Assembly (NCBI GenBank): GCA_021442645.1
Contig: JABUSR010000128.1
Location: 1 to 22,618, forward strand
Direction of reading: 5' to 3'
DNA from: Ruminiclostridium sp.
GTDB lineage: Bacteria > Bacillota > Clostridia > Oscillospirales > Oscillospiraceae
Length of the DNA: 22,618 nucleotides
Shown: positions 6,762 through 14,395 of the stretch, in pieces
How the letters are laid out: the number at the start of each line of letters is the position of its first letter
Numbering within the stretch: the first letter of the stretch is position 1
Translations under genes and position numbers: made by a program
Notes under the pieces: generated by a model
What the model saw: the letters and a program-made list of their open reading frames with translations, nothing else
Told to the model about the DNA's origin: nothing
The model's database searches: none

Positions 6762-8123
6762 TCAGAACTGGGGTGCATCAGGAGTATCATTGGGGACCTC
6801 TGGGGCATCGTCCGTGTTGCCGGGGGATCGACGGATATTAAAATGGGGGTGTGCCAGCCAGATCTTGAACTTGGAGAGATAGCTGTCTTCCCCATGAATG
6901 AGAGGATAAAACTGAATCGTTTTCGGCTTGACCGTGTGTATAGTTCCGTCAGAGTTCAGCCCCGCCGCATGGACATATTCGTCGGTAGACTCGGGAAGAT
7001 TTTTCTTCCGCAAACGGTAATTGATGAACTCTCTCGTCAGATAATAGAAGGAGGCGAAGAGGGGAACGCCAAGGAGCATGCCCCAGAAGCCCATCAGGTG
7101 GTTGAACAGAAGCAGGGAAAACAGGACCCAAAAGGCGGAAAGCCCTGTGGAGTCCCCCAGAATTTTTGGGCCGATGATGTTGCCGTCCACCTGTTGGAGG
7201 ATAATGACGAAGATGATAAACACAACACATTTACCGGGGTCGGTGAGCAACAACAGGAGAGCGCTGGGAATGGCTCCGAAGAAGGGGCCGAATACCGGGA
7301 CGATATTGGTGACACCTACTACCACGCTGATGAGCATGGCATAAGGCATGTTGAGAATGGAGAGAGAAACTCCGCAGATGATGCCAATAATCAGAGAGTC
7401 CAACAGTTTACCGGAGACGAAACCGCTGAAAATTCGGTTGATTTCCCGAAGATGCTTCAAAATTGTGTCACAAGTGCTCTGTTTGCGGCACAGGGCAAAC
7501 AGGAGCTTCTTGCCCTGACCTACGAACTGGTCCCGGCTCATGAGCACATAGACCATGACGATAATGCCAATGACAAAGTTCAGAACACCCTTGGCCACAT
7601 CCATCACCCGGCCAAGCAGTCCGGCAATGTCAGACAGGGGGTCGCCCTCCAACCAGGCGGTAAAGCCGCTGGTGAGCTTTTTGTAGAGTTCGGTCAAAGC
7701 GTCGGTGGATTGACCGTGGGATTCCAGGAAGCTAGACACCCGGTCAAAGGCGTCCCGAATCATCAGGGGGAGTTCCCGGATCAGTGAGGGAAGATTCTCA
7801 AGCAGTTCGGGAATAACAAAATAAATCAGGGCAAAAATCAGAAAGATCAGGACCAGGGCAGAGAAGACGGCTGAGAGGGTACGTGCTTTGCTCTTTTTTA
7901 CATGGTGAAAGATTAGAAAATGCTCAGTAAACCTAGCCACAGGATAGAGCAGGAAGGCCATAATACAGCCCAGAACAATGGACCGCAGGGCGGCCATAAT
8001 ACCGCTGAAGGCTTTGATTACGGCGTCCAAACTCATTAGAGTCTTGAATACCAGCCCCACAGACAGGATGATTAAGAGTAGGATACCTCCGTACAGCAAG
8101 AGCTTTTTTACAGAAATTTTCAA
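6762..8123 (-). CDS. AI-2E/PerM-family transporter (PF01594-type), TTG start
   Basis: A 453-residue permease of the AI-2E transporter family. Members are linked to autoinducer-2 export or to Na+/H+ antiport, and the substrate here is unknown. Hydrophobic helices are at about 8-28, 40-60, 82-108 and 180-200, then a cluster of C-terminal helices (about 240-365). The family's amphipathic region (about 115-175) lies between, and GVTNIVPVFGPFFGAIPS plus QQVDGNIIGPKILGDSTGLS are family hallmarks. The last ~65 residues are polar and proline-rich. The start is TTG at 8123, supported by AAAGGAGGG seven bases upstream; the first in-frame ATG is about 29 codons in and would cut the first helix. First gene of a three-gene minus-strand operon driven by the promoter at 8237-8265. 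Confidence 0.93.
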   Translation of the reverse strand: MKISVKKLLLYGGILLLIILSVGLVFKTLMSLDAVIKAFSGIMAALRSIVLGCIMAFLLYPVARFTEHFLIFHHVKKSKARTLSAVFSALVLIFLIFALIYFVIPELLENLPSLIRELPLMIRDAFDRVSSFLESHGQSTDALTELYKKLTSGFTAWLEGDPLSDIAGLLGRVMDVAKGVLNFVIGIIVMVYVLMSRDQFVGQGKKLLFALCRKQSTCDTILKHLREINRIFSGFVSGKLLDSLIIGIICGVSLSILNMPYAMLISVVVGVTNIVPVFGPFFGAIPSALLLLLTDPGKCVVFIIFVIILQQVDGNIIGPKILGDSTGLSAFWVLFSLLLFNHLMGFWGMLLGVPLFASFYYLTREFINYRLRKKNLPESTDEYVHAAGLNSDGTIHTVKPKTIQFYPLIHGEDSYLSKFKIWLAHPHFNIRRSPGNTDDAPEVPNDTPDAPQF

Positions 8124-8236
8124 GGCTTACCCTCCTTTTCTATGGAATTGTGCCGGTCGATGTCCCTCAGCGCTCGAAGTGCAGGGCAAAGAACAATAAT
8201 GGCACAGGGAAAACCCGATATATTTTATAATTAATG

Positions 8237-8265
8237 AGTATAACAAAATTGTAGGGCACTTGCAA
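8237..8265 (-). promoter_or_regulatory. Strong candidate promoter of the AI-2E/SLH-GH25 operon
   Basis: On the minus strand TTGCAA (8260-8265), exactly 17 bases, then TATACT (8237-8242). It is followed by an AT-rich stretch and a ~105-nt leader to the TTG start. Confidence 0.7.
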
Positions 8266-8331
8266 GGGATAGGAAGAAAATGAAAGAGATTTCCGAGTGA
8301 AACAAGATGATACTGAGAGCAAAACAAACGG

Positions 8332-8360
8332 TTGTCTGGTCTAGCAGCTTATGGTATAAT
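8332..8360 (+). promoter_or_regulatory. Candidate promoter of nfeD-stomatin operon
   Basis: TTGTCT (8332-8337), 17 bases, and a perfect TATAAT (8355-8360) preceded by TGG, an extended -10. It lies 64 bases before the GTG of the NfeD gene. Confidence 0.7.
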
Positions 8361-8424
8361 AATTAGCAGGAAATATGTGTGAAATAGAAAAACCGACATA
8401 CGGAACGAAGGGAGGAAACACACC

Positions 8425-8856
8425 GTGAACTACCCAATCATTTGGTTGGTGTTGCTAATTGTCTTCGCCGGCATTGAGGGAATCACGGCAGGTCTAGTCT
8501 CAATCTGGTTCTGCACTGGAAGTCTGGCAGCCCTCTTTGCGGCATGGATTGGAGTAAGTCTGCCCGTGCAGGTGGGCCTCTTTGCCATTGTGTCGGTGAT
8601 TGCTATGGCAGTCATCCGTCCACTGGCTCGGAAGTGGATTGCCCCCAAGACGGAAAAAACCAATGCGGACCGAATCCTGGAGGAAGAGGCACTGGTAGTA
8701 GAGACCATTGACAACCTCCATTTTTCTGGCCAGATCAAGGTGCGCGGTGCCATCTGGACGGCCCGATCCTCCAACGGAGATGTGATCCCCGAGGGGACGC
8801 TGGTCCAGGTCGAACAGATTGAAGGAGTCAAAGCGATTGTGTCCGTGCGGCAGTGA
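8425..8856 (+). CDS. Short NfeD-family membrane protein
   Basis: A 143-residue short-form NfeD protein (PF01957 type, like E. coli YbbJ). Two to three N-terminal membrane helices (about 4-28, 31-47, 50-66) are followed, after the basic RPLARKWIAPK, by a cytoplasmic OB-fold of about 75 residues. That domain contains EALVVETIDN, SGQIKVRGAIWTARS and GTLVQVEQIEGVKAIV. Short NfeD proteins are regularly encoded beside SPFH/stomatin proteins and are thought to act with them at membrane microdomains. The next gene, 30 bases on, is exactly such a partner. The start is GTG at 8425, with GGAGG (8411-8415) nine bases upstream. It has no protease domain, unlike long NfeD. Confidence 0.93.
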   Translation: MNYPIIWLVLLIVFAGIEGITAGLVSIWFCTGSLAALFAAWIGVSLPVQVGLFAIVSVIAMAVIRPLARKWIAPKTEKTNADRILEEEALVVETIDNLHFSGQIKVRGAIWTARSSNGDVIPEGTLVQVEQIEGVKAIVSVRQ

Positions 8857-8886
8857 ACCCTCGGAAGAAAGGAAAAGGTGCCCCCC

Positions 8887-9825
8887 ATGCTGTCAAAGTT
8901 TGTTGTGCTGTTATTTATTATTCTGATTCTGGCAGTCCTGACCACATCTATCCGAGTGGTCCAGCAGTCCAAGGCCTATGTTATCGAGCGCCTGGGCGCT
9001 TTCCAAAGCGTGTGGAGTGTGGGCCTACATTTTAAGATTCCCTTCCTAGACCGGGTCCGGAAGGTAGTCTCTTTGAAGGAGCAGGTGGCGGATTTTCCGC
9101 CCCAGCCTGTTATCACGAAGGACAACGTGACTATGCAGATTGACACCGTTCTGTACTTCCAGATTACCGACCCCAAACTGTACGCTTATGGTGTGGAAAA
9201 CCCCATGAACGCAATCGAGAACCTGACTGCCACCACCCTGAGAAATATCATTGGTGAGCTGGAATTGGACCAGTCCCTGACCTCCCGCGATGTGATTAAC
9301 GCCCGGATGCGCAGCATTCTGGACGAGGCTACTGATCCCTGGGGTATCAAGGTGAATCGTGTGGAGTTAAAGAACATTCTGCCCCCCAAGGATATTCAGA
9401 ACGCCATGGAGAAGCAGATGCGTGCCGAACGCGAGCGCCGGGAGTCTATCCTCCAAGCTGAGGGCCAGAAGCAGAGTCAAATCCTAGTGGCAGAGGGTGA
9501 GAAGGAATCCCGCATCCTCCGGGCAGACGCAGATAAGCAGGCTCGGATCATGGCGGCGGAGGCTGAGGCCGAGGCCATCCGAACGGTGAATCAGGCCATG
9601 GCCGATGCGCTGAAACTGCTGAACGACGCAAGTCCTAATGACCAGGTCATCAAGCTGAAGTCTCTGGAGGCCTTCCAGGCTGCGGCCAACGGTAAGGCCA
9701 CCAAGATCATTATCCCCTCGGAGATTCAGGGAATCGCTGGTCTGGCGGCCGGGGTAGTGGAAACCATCAAGAAGCCGGAGACCGGGAGCGCCCCCGCGGG
9801 CCAAGGCGTCCAGCCCAAAGCATGA
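8887..9825 (+). CDS. SPFH/stomatin-like membrane protein (paraslipin, QmcA type)
   Basis: A 312-residue membrane-anchored SPFH (band 7) protein of the QmcA/YbbK type, an oligomeric scaffold in the inner membrane. One N-terminal helix (about 2-21, FVVLLFIILILAVL) leads into the SPFH domain (about 22-180), with SIRVVQQSKAYVIERLG at its start, FKIPFLDRV and TKDNVTMQIDTVLYFQI. A charged Ala/Glu coiled coil (about 170-235: RAERERRESILQAEG, AEGEKESRILRADAD) comes next. The C-terminal tail contains KIIIPSEIQGIAGLAAG. The ATG at 8887 is preferred, with AAGGTG six bases upstream; a GTG at 8878 in frame would add three residues. It pairs with the NfeD gene, and a strong terminator follows within 20 bases. 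Confidence 0.94.
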   Translation: MLSKFVVLLFIILILAVLTTSIRVVQQSKAYVIERLGAFQSVWSVGLHFKIPFLDRVRKVVSLKEQVADFPPQPVITKDNVTMQIDTVLYFQITDPKLYAYGVENPMNAIENLTATTLRNIIGELELDQSLTSRDVINARMRSILDEATDPWGIKVNRVELKNILPPKDIQNAMEKQMRAERERRESILQAEGQKQSQILVAEGEKESRILRADADKQARIMAAEAEAEAIRTVNQAMADALKLLNDASPNDQVIKLKSLEAFQAAANGKATKIIIPSEIQGIAGLAAGVVETIKKPETGSAPAGQGVQPKA

Positions 9826-9842
9826 TCTGACAACAATAGAAT

Positions 9843-9874
9843 AAAAGGCGGCAGGATTTTTCCTGCCGCCTTTT
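9843..9874. terminator. Symmetric rho-independent terminator
   Basis: A 14-bp perfect stem AAAAGGCGGCAGGA / TCCTGCCGCCTTTT around a TTTT loop, 18 bases after the stomatin stop. The A-run and T-run make it functional in both directions; it may also serve the convergent lipid kinase, whose stop is 149 bases away. Confidence 0.92.
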
Positions 9875-10022
9875 CAGCGCGAAAAACGGGGATGAAGGTG
9901 GGCCAACATTGCGGTATTATCTATGTAGTTTCATGAGGCCCAGTCGGGAGGAGCCCCCATACATTCGATAGGGATTCTGTAGGTGATTCAGAAGAATGCT
10001 TTATGTTGGGTGCGTTTTGGGA

Positions 10023-10985
10023 TCAAGACCGTCCGCTATGCCGGGCGAAGACCCGTTTGGGCAGAACGATGCGCCCGGCCAGGGGAAGGATTTCCACCGT
10101 CAGTTCCCGGGTGGGGCGGCACTCACCGTCCACAGTGATGATGATAGGCTCCTTCTTCCCGTCAGAAATCTCCAGCGTCACAGACCGACAGCGAGAGAAG
10201 GAGATGACGTCCCGCACCTTGGGAATTACTTCTCCGTTCCGGATGTGGAGTCCCTTCTGATAAACTGGCAGAATCTTGGCGATACGGGGAAGGGATACCT
10301 TTCGGACCACCATCACATCCAGAAGCCCGTCGTCCATGGCACATTCAGGGGCAGCCCGGAAGCCGCCGCCGTAGTAGCCGCAATTGCAGATAGTGGTCAT
10401 CAGGCAGGACTCCGTGATGGTCTCGTTGTCCATGGTGATGTTCAGCGTTCGCCCCAGGGGACGCATGAGATTACGCAGGATGGAGAGGCGGTAGGAGGTC
10501 TCCCCACCACACAGGGGCATTCGCCTGAACCGGGGGATGTCGTGGGCAATCTGAGCGTCGAGTCCGGCGGAGCAGATGGTGGCACCCACGCCGAAATTGG
10601 TTTGGAACAGGTCAATGTCCAGTTCTTCCCCTCGAAGTTGGTCAGATAGGTCCAGGAACTCCTCTTTTGAGCCGAAGTTTCGAAGGAAGTCGTTTCCGCT
10701 GCCGTAGGGGATGCAGCCCACAGCGGCGTTTTTATAGGGATAAGCCCCGTTGATAATCTCATTTAGGGTGCCATCGCCGCCCACGGAAAACAGACGGACC
10801 CGGTCACCTGTCTTAGCATACGCCTCGGCAATCTCTCTGGCGTGTCCGACCCGGGTGGTGCGGGTAATGGCGTAGTCCTCTTGGGAGATACCGCCTTCTT
10901 TTGCAGTGATGGATAGGGCACGGGCTAGTTCATCACTGACATCTCGGCCACCGGCTACGGGGTTTACAATAAAAATATTCTTCAT
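10023..10985 (-). CDS. Diacylglycerol/lipid kinase family protein (DagK catalytic domain)
   Basis: A 320-residue cytosolic or peripheral lipid kinase of the YegS/DgkB type, phosphorylating diacylglycerol or a related lipid with ATP. The N-terminal Rossmann-like domain begins IFIVNPVAGG (4-13), then has the ATP-binding signature SVGGDGTLNEI (GGDGT at 69-73) and the family block GCIPYGSGNDF (90-100). The C-terminal beta-sandwich domain contains CGYYGGGFRAAPECAMDDGLLDVMVV and the late VDGECRP region. The in-frame ATG at 10985 is preferred, because GGGAG is 8 bases upstream; the ATG at 10991 is only ~2-3 bases from the same Shine-Dalgarno and would add two residues. Monocistronic, divergent from the alpha/beta hydrolase gene. 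DgkB recycles diacylglycerol from lipoteichoic acid synthesis in Firmicutes, a plausible but unproven role. Confidence 0.93.
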   Translation of the reverse strand: MKNIFIVNPVAGGRDVSDELARALSITAKEGGISQEDYAITRTTRVGHAREIAEAYAKTGDRVRLFSVGGDGTLNEIINGAYPYKNAAVGCIPYGSGNDFLRNFGSKEEFLDLSDQLRGEELDIDLFQTNFGVGATICSAGLDAQIAHDIPRFRRMPLCGGETSYRLSILRNLMRPLGRTLNITMDNETITESCLMTTICNCGYYGGGFRAAPECAMDDGLLDVMVVRKVSLPRIAKILPVYQKGLHIRNGEVIPKVRDVISFSRCRSVTLEISDGKKEPIIITVDGECRPTRELTVEILPLAGRIVLPKRVFARHSGRS

Positions 10986-11035
10986 CCACATCGCTCCCTG
11001 GGCGGGTCGGATATCCCGCAGTTCTTTTCTCTCTT

Positions 11036-11064
11036 ATCATACCCTATCTACGGGGTGCGTGCAA
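11036..11064 (-). promoter_or_regulatory. Candidate promoter of the lipid kinase gene
   Basis: On the minus strand TTGCAC (11059-11064), 17 bases, TATGAT (11036-11041), about 50 bases before the start codon. Confidence 0.6.
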
Positions 11065-11113
11065 GGGATAGCTGCTGTTTTTGGGGAGGAATCGGTATCT
11101 GTGACTGCTTCCC

Positions 11114-11142
11114 TTGACGAGCCCCAGATTCTGTGACAGAAT
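11114..11142 (+). promoter_or_regulatory. Candidate promoter of the alpha/beta hydrolase gene
   Basis: TTGACG (11114-11119), 17 bases, CAGAAT (11137-11142). It is only 26 bases before the ATG, implying a very short leader. The -35 is good, the -10 weak. Confidence 0.45.
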
Positions 11143-11168
11143 GGAAAAAACGATAGGAGGGTCTCCCC

Positions 11169-11912
11169 ATGAAAATGACGACGTTGAAGAGCAAACACGG
11201 CTATAGTATCCCCTGCCACGACTGCTGGGAGGGACAGGAAAAAGTGCTGATTGTATGCCATGGGTTTGGAAGCAGCAAGAGCAGCCCCATGGTTCAGGCT
11301 TTGAACCAGGAGATGCCCCGCCATGGAGTTGGTGTGTTTAGCTTTGACTTTCCGTCCCATGGGGAGAGCTCCGTCTGGCAGGAGGGCCTTCGTGTGCCGT
11401 TCTGTCTGGACGATTTGACCGTGGTGGAGGAGCACATCCGCGCCACAGCACCCCAAGCGGAGATTGGCTATTTCGGATCCAGCTTCGGGGCCTATATCAC
11501 ACTGCTGTATCTGTCCCGGGGGCAGGCTGCGGGAAAACGAGCCTTTCTGCGCTCGGCGGCGGTCTCAATGCCCCGGCTGGTGGATACCTGGGTTGATGAC
11601 CGGGCCCGGGCAGATTTGGGCCGCCTGGGTTATTTTGTCCCAGAATATGACTATGTCCGTGAGATGCGAATCACCCGGGATTTCCTGACTGACCTGGAGG
11701 AGAATGATGTCTTCGCCTGCTATCAAGAGGGGCTGGCCCGCCTGTTCATGGTACACGGAGGACGGGACGATGTGGCCCCCACGGAGGACGCCCTCCGTTT
11801 TGCCCAAGCCTTTGGCGCGGAGATTCGGATTCTTCCCAATGGGGAGCACAATCTGATGGGGGAAGGGGAACTGGAACAGGTCCTGGCCTATGCGGCGGAG
11901 ATTTTCCGCTGA
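11169..11912 (+). CDS. Alpha/beta hydrolase (serine esterase-like)
   Basis: A 247-residue cytoplasmic alpha/beta-fold hydrolase without a signal peptide. The oxyanion-hole motif CHGFGSSK follows strand 3 (30-37). FDFPSHGESS (59-68) is the typical strand-4 turn. The nucleophile elbow is GSSFG (103-107, Ser105). The candidate acid is D200 or D201 in HGGRDDVAP, and the histidine is H227 in NGEHNLMG. The triad is thus complete. The compact cap region (about 132-185) is charged. The family is too broad for a substrate call; dienelactone-hydrolase-like or acyl-esterase activities are possible. AGGAGGG lies about eight bases before the ATG. It is a single gene between divergent and downstream promoters, with no obvious terminator before the degV promoter. 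Confidence 0.9.
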   Translation: MKMTTLKSKHGYSIPCHDCWEGQEKVLIVCHGFGSSKSSPMVQALNQEMPRHGVGVFSFDFPSHGESSVWQEGLRVPFCLDDLTVVEEHIRATAPQAEIGYFGSSFGAYITLLYLSRGQAAGKRAFLRSAAVSMPRLVDTWVDDRARADLGRLGYFVPEYDYVREMRITRDFLTDLEENDVFACYQEGLARLFMVHGGRDDVAPTEDALRFAQAFGAEIRILPNGEHNLMGEGELEQVLAYAAEIFR

Positions 11913-11920
11913 TAGAACAG

Positions 11921-11949
11921 TTGCAATCTGATTCTCTCTCCGCTATAAT
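11921..11949 (+). promoter_or_regulatory. Strong candidate promoter of degV
   Basis: TTGCAA (11921-11926), 17 bases, perfect TATAAT (11944-11949). A GC-rich hairpin CGGCCC-TTT-GGGCCG (11976-11990) lies in the leader between the promoter and the gene. Confidence 0.7.
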
Positions 11950-12014
11950 CAATGTAATCACTGAATACTTTTGAGCGGCCCTTTGGGCCGGGGAAGCGAG
12001 GAACGAACTGATTT

Positions 12015-12863
12015 ATGAACAAACCTGTGTATATTACTGCCGACAGCACATGTGATCTTTCCCCTGAACTACTGGAGCGCTTTCATATTAAGGTCATACC
12101 CCTCCATGTTCTTCTGGGAGAGGAGAGCTATTTGGATGGTGTTGACTTTATACCGGATATGATTTTTGAACGGTACAGGGCAAATAAGACCCTTCCGACC
12201 ACAGCGGCTGTCAGCCCCCAGGAGTTTCAGGAATTCTTTAAGCCTTTGGTTGAGTCAGGCTATGATGTGGTCCACTTGGACATCAGTGCAGAGTTGTCCG
12301 CATCCTATCAGAATGCAGGAATCGCTGCCCAGGAATTCCCAGGTGTGTATCCTATCAACACATGTCACCTTTCTAGCAGTATCGGACTGCTTCTGTTTGA
12401 GGCCTGTCGGCTTCGAGACGAGGGGAAGGGCGCAAAAGAGATTGTCCGGGCGGTGAACGAATTGATCCCAAAAGTTCAAACCAGCTTTGTGATTGACACG
12501 CTGGAGTATCTTTGGAAGGGCGGTCGCTGCACCGGGGTTGCGGCCTTTGGTGCGAACCTGTTAAATCTGAAGCCATGCATCGAGATGCGGGAGGGAAAGC
12601 TGGAAGTAGGCAAGAAATACCGCGGCAATATTTTGAAGGTCTATGAGAAATACGTGGCTGAGCGGCTGACAGGGCGAAAAGTCCGCCCGGACTATGTATT
12701 TATCACATCTTCTTCGGAACTTTCGGCGGATGTGGAAGAACGGCTCAAAGAAACCATCCGGGGAATCGTCCCTGTTCGGGAGATTATCTTCGCCCGGGCG
12801 GGGAGCACGATCTCATCGCACTGCGGCCCCGGAACTATGGGAATCCTTTTCCTTGAGGCGTGA
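12015..12863 (+). CDS. DegV family fatty-acid-binding protein
   Basis: A 282-residue cytoplasmic DegV/FakB-type protein. Members bind a fatty acid and in Gram-positives present it to the kinase FakA for phosphorylation. The N-terminal EDD fold begins VYITADSTCDLSPEL, with VIPLHVLLGEESYLDGVD. The lipid-contacting region includes LPTTAAVSPQEF (in place of the more common TSQPSP) and DISAELSASYQNA. TLEYLWKGGRCTG, LLNLKPCIEMREGKLE and the C-terminal STISSHCGPGTMGI match family blocks. The usual Thr/Ser-Gln-Pro is replaced by Thr-Ala-Ala, which may affect ligand choice. The ATG start has only GAGG about 12 bases upstream, a weak site. No fakA-like gene is in the window. It is a single gene with its own promoter. 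Confidence 0.94.
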   Translation: MNKPVYITADSTCDLSPELLERFHIKVIPLHVLLGEESYLDGVDFIPDMIFERYRANKTLPTTAAVSPQEFQEFFKPLVESGYDVVHLDISAELSASYQNAGIAAQEFPGVYPINTCHLSSSIGLLLFEACRLRDEGKGAKEIVRAVNELIPKVQTSFVIDTLEYLWKGGRCTGVAAFGANLLNLKPCIEMREGKLEVGKKYRGNILKVYEKYVAERLTGRKVRPDYVFITSSSELSADVEERLKETIRGIVPVREIIFARAGSTISSHCGPGTMGILFLEA

Positions 12864-12935
12864 CTCAATGGGCGCCGCGGCGCAGGGAGGGATGATATCC
12901 GTTTGTTACAGAAATGTTAATCTTTTGACGGTTTG

Positions 12936-12964
12936 TTGCAATCTGAAGAAAGGTGTGCTATACT
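12936..12964 (+). promoter_or_regulatory. Strong candidate promoter of the M23 peptidase gene
   Basis: TTGCAA (12936-12941), 17 bases, TATACT (12959-12964). A start site near 12971 makes the ATG at 12979 an unlikely start. A second -35-like TTGACG at 12925 is too far from the -10. Confidence 0.7.
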
Positions 12965-13014
12965 GACAATTACAGTATATGAAGAAATGCAAACAAAATC
13001 ACGAGGTGATACCT

Positions 13015-14319
13015 ATGCATATAAAGCATATCGCCCGGCGGTTTGGCTGGAAACGAGTGACAGCCATTCTTCTGGCAATGGTGATGTCAGTCGGCATTCT
13101 CCTTCCCGCAGGTCCGGACGTTTATGCTGTGACTCAGGCGGAGATTCAGAATCTGAAAAACCAGGCTTCGAGCCTGACAGACAAGAAGGATGCGATCCAG
13201 TCGGAGCTGAGTAAGCTGGAGAAATCCAAGAATACAGCACTGAATCAGAAATTTAGGCTGGAAGAAAAAATCTCCATCATCCAGGAGCAGATTCGCATCT
13301 CTGAGGAGACCATCGCCAAGTACGGTGAGATGATTGCTATAAAAGAGGTGGAGTTGGCCGAGGCCCAGGCTGAAGAGGCCAGATACTACGACGAATTCTG
13401 CAGTCGTGTCCGCAGTATGGAGGAGCGAGGAGAGATTTCATATTGGGCTGTTCTGTTCAACGCCAGCAGCTTTTCTGATCTGTTGGACCGGGTAAGTGCC
13501 ATTTCTGAGGTCGTGGACTACGACAACATGGTTATGGACCAGTTAGAAGCGGCCCGACAGGCTGTGGCCGACGCAAAGAAAGAACTGGAAGAGAACAAGG
13601 CTGCAGAAGAAGCAACCAAGGCAGAATTGGCTGCTCAGAAGAGTGAGTTGGAGACGGAACGCGCTAAGGTGAATACCCTGATTAACCAGATATCAAGCCA
13701 GGCTGATGTCTATGAGGAGAAACTCCATGATCTGGAGGACGACTCAGTCAGCCTCTCCCAGCAGATCAAGCAGGCTGAGGCCACATATGCGGCCCAAATC
13801 GCGGCACAAAAAAAGGCAGAAGCGGAAGCACGAAGAAAAGCGGCAGAGGCGGCTGCCCAACAGCAGAATCAGAATAATAGCGGTGGTAGCGGAAACTCAG
13901 GCACGCCCACTGTTGTAATCGGCGGCAACTACATTTGGCCCCTGTCGGGATATCGGAGGGTAACGTCTCCCTTCGGTAACCGAATCTGCCCCTTCCATGG
14001 AGCAGAGTTCCATGGTGGCGTGGATATTCCTGCTCCTTCGGGCACGCCCATTATGGCGACCAAGGGAGGCGTGGTCATTATCTCTGCCTATGGGTCCTCC
14101 TATGGCAACTATGTTGTGGTGGCCCATAGCGATGGAGGACGCAGTCTCTATGCTCACATGTCTTTCCGATCGGTTTCCGCTGGGCAGTCGGTGAGCCAAG
14201 GAACGGTCCTTGGTGGCGTGGGAACCACTGGATCTTCCACCGGCAATCATTTGCACTTTGAACTGTGGATGGGCAATTCCCAGAGTACCCGCGTGAACCC
14301 CGTAGCCTATTGCAGCTAA
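13015..14319 (+). CDS. Secreted coiled-coil M23 peptidase (murein hydrolase, EnvC/CwlO-like architecture)
   Basis: A 434-residue exported peptidoglycan hydrolase. The signal peptide covers about 1-38 (basic HIKHIARRFGWKR, hydrophobic AILLAMVMSVGILLPAG, cleavage near VYA-V). A long coiled coil follows (about 40-285), rich in K, E, Q and A, in the style of the PcsB/CwlO N-terminal domain. A low-complexity Q/N/S/G linker leads to a LytM/M23 domain at about 305-434. Its zinc site is complete: H333 and D337 in HGGVD, H381 in YAHM, and H412/H414 in HLHFEL. The Zn ligands should be H333, D337 and H414. The ATG at 13015 has GAGGTGAT upstream at good spacing; the in-frame ATG at 12979 is rejected, being too close to the promoter and without a site. 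Single gene, terminated by the hairpin at 14340. Confidence 0.95.
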   Translation: MHIKHIARRFGWKRVTAILLAMVMSVGILLPAGPDVYAVTQAEIQNLKNQASSLTDKKDAIQSELSKLEKSKNTALNQKFRLEEKISIIQEQIRISEETIAKYGEMIAIKEVELAEAQAEEARYYDEFCSRVRSMEERGEISYWAVLFNASSFSDLLDRVSAISEVVDYDNMVMDQLEAARQAVADAKKELEENKAAEEATKAELAAQKSELETERAKVNTLINQISSQADVYEEKLHDLEDDSVSLSQQIKQAEATYAAQIAAQKKAEAEARRKAAEAAAQQQNQNNSGGSGNSGTPTVVIGGNYIWPLSGYRRVTSPFGNRICPFHGAEFHGGVDIPAPSGTPIMATKGGVVIISAYGSSYGNYVVVAHSDGGRSLYAHMSFRSVSAGQSVSQGTVLGGVGTTGSSTGNHLHFELWMGNSQSTRVNPVAYCS

Positions 14320-14339
14320 TCCATACCGGCAGAAAAAAG

Positions 14340-14378
14340 AAAAGCCGACTTCTCTACCATAAGAGAGGTCGGCTTTTT
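14340..14378. terminator. Bidirectional terminator between M23 peptidase and trmO
   Basis: AAAAGCCGACTTCTCT pairs with AGAGAGGTCGGCTTTT (one T-G wobble) and ends in a five-T run. The A-rich left arm would give a T-run on the minus strand. It lies 20 bases after the M23 stop and 18 bases beyond the trmO stop, so it probably serves both. Confidence 0.92.
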
Positions 14379-14395
14379 CAAGCGGAAGTTAAGGA

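Larger units (their letters stand above)
8124..8424. other. Divergent intergenic region (AI-2E operon / nfeD)
   Basis: 301 bases with no supportable gene. It holds back-to-back promoters (minus 8237-8265, plus 8332-8360) about 67 bases apart. The operon leader on the minus side is about 105 nt long, with weak self-complementarity (TGTGCC/GGCACA and CCCT/AGGG) but nothing I recognise as a riboswitch. A 66-codon minus-strand frame here lacks a ribosome binding site. Confidence 0.6.

Noticed and set aside
6843..7787. 314-codon plus-strand frame
   Set aside because: Shadow of the AI-2E-family permease on the minus strand; the product is low-complexity and rich in H, Q, D and G, typical of antisense reading.
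8127..8327. 66-codon minus-strand frame upstream of the AI-2E permease
   Set aside because: TTG start without ribosome site, and it spans the strong promoter of the operon.
9996..10649. 217-codon plus-strand frame
   Set aside because: Antisense shadow of the lipid kinase gene, which has GGDGT and other family motifs.
12872..12883. 12-bp perfect palindrome GCGCCGCGGCGC after degV
   Set aside because: No loop-forming spacer or T-run and very GC-rich; a poor terminator candidate and probably chance.
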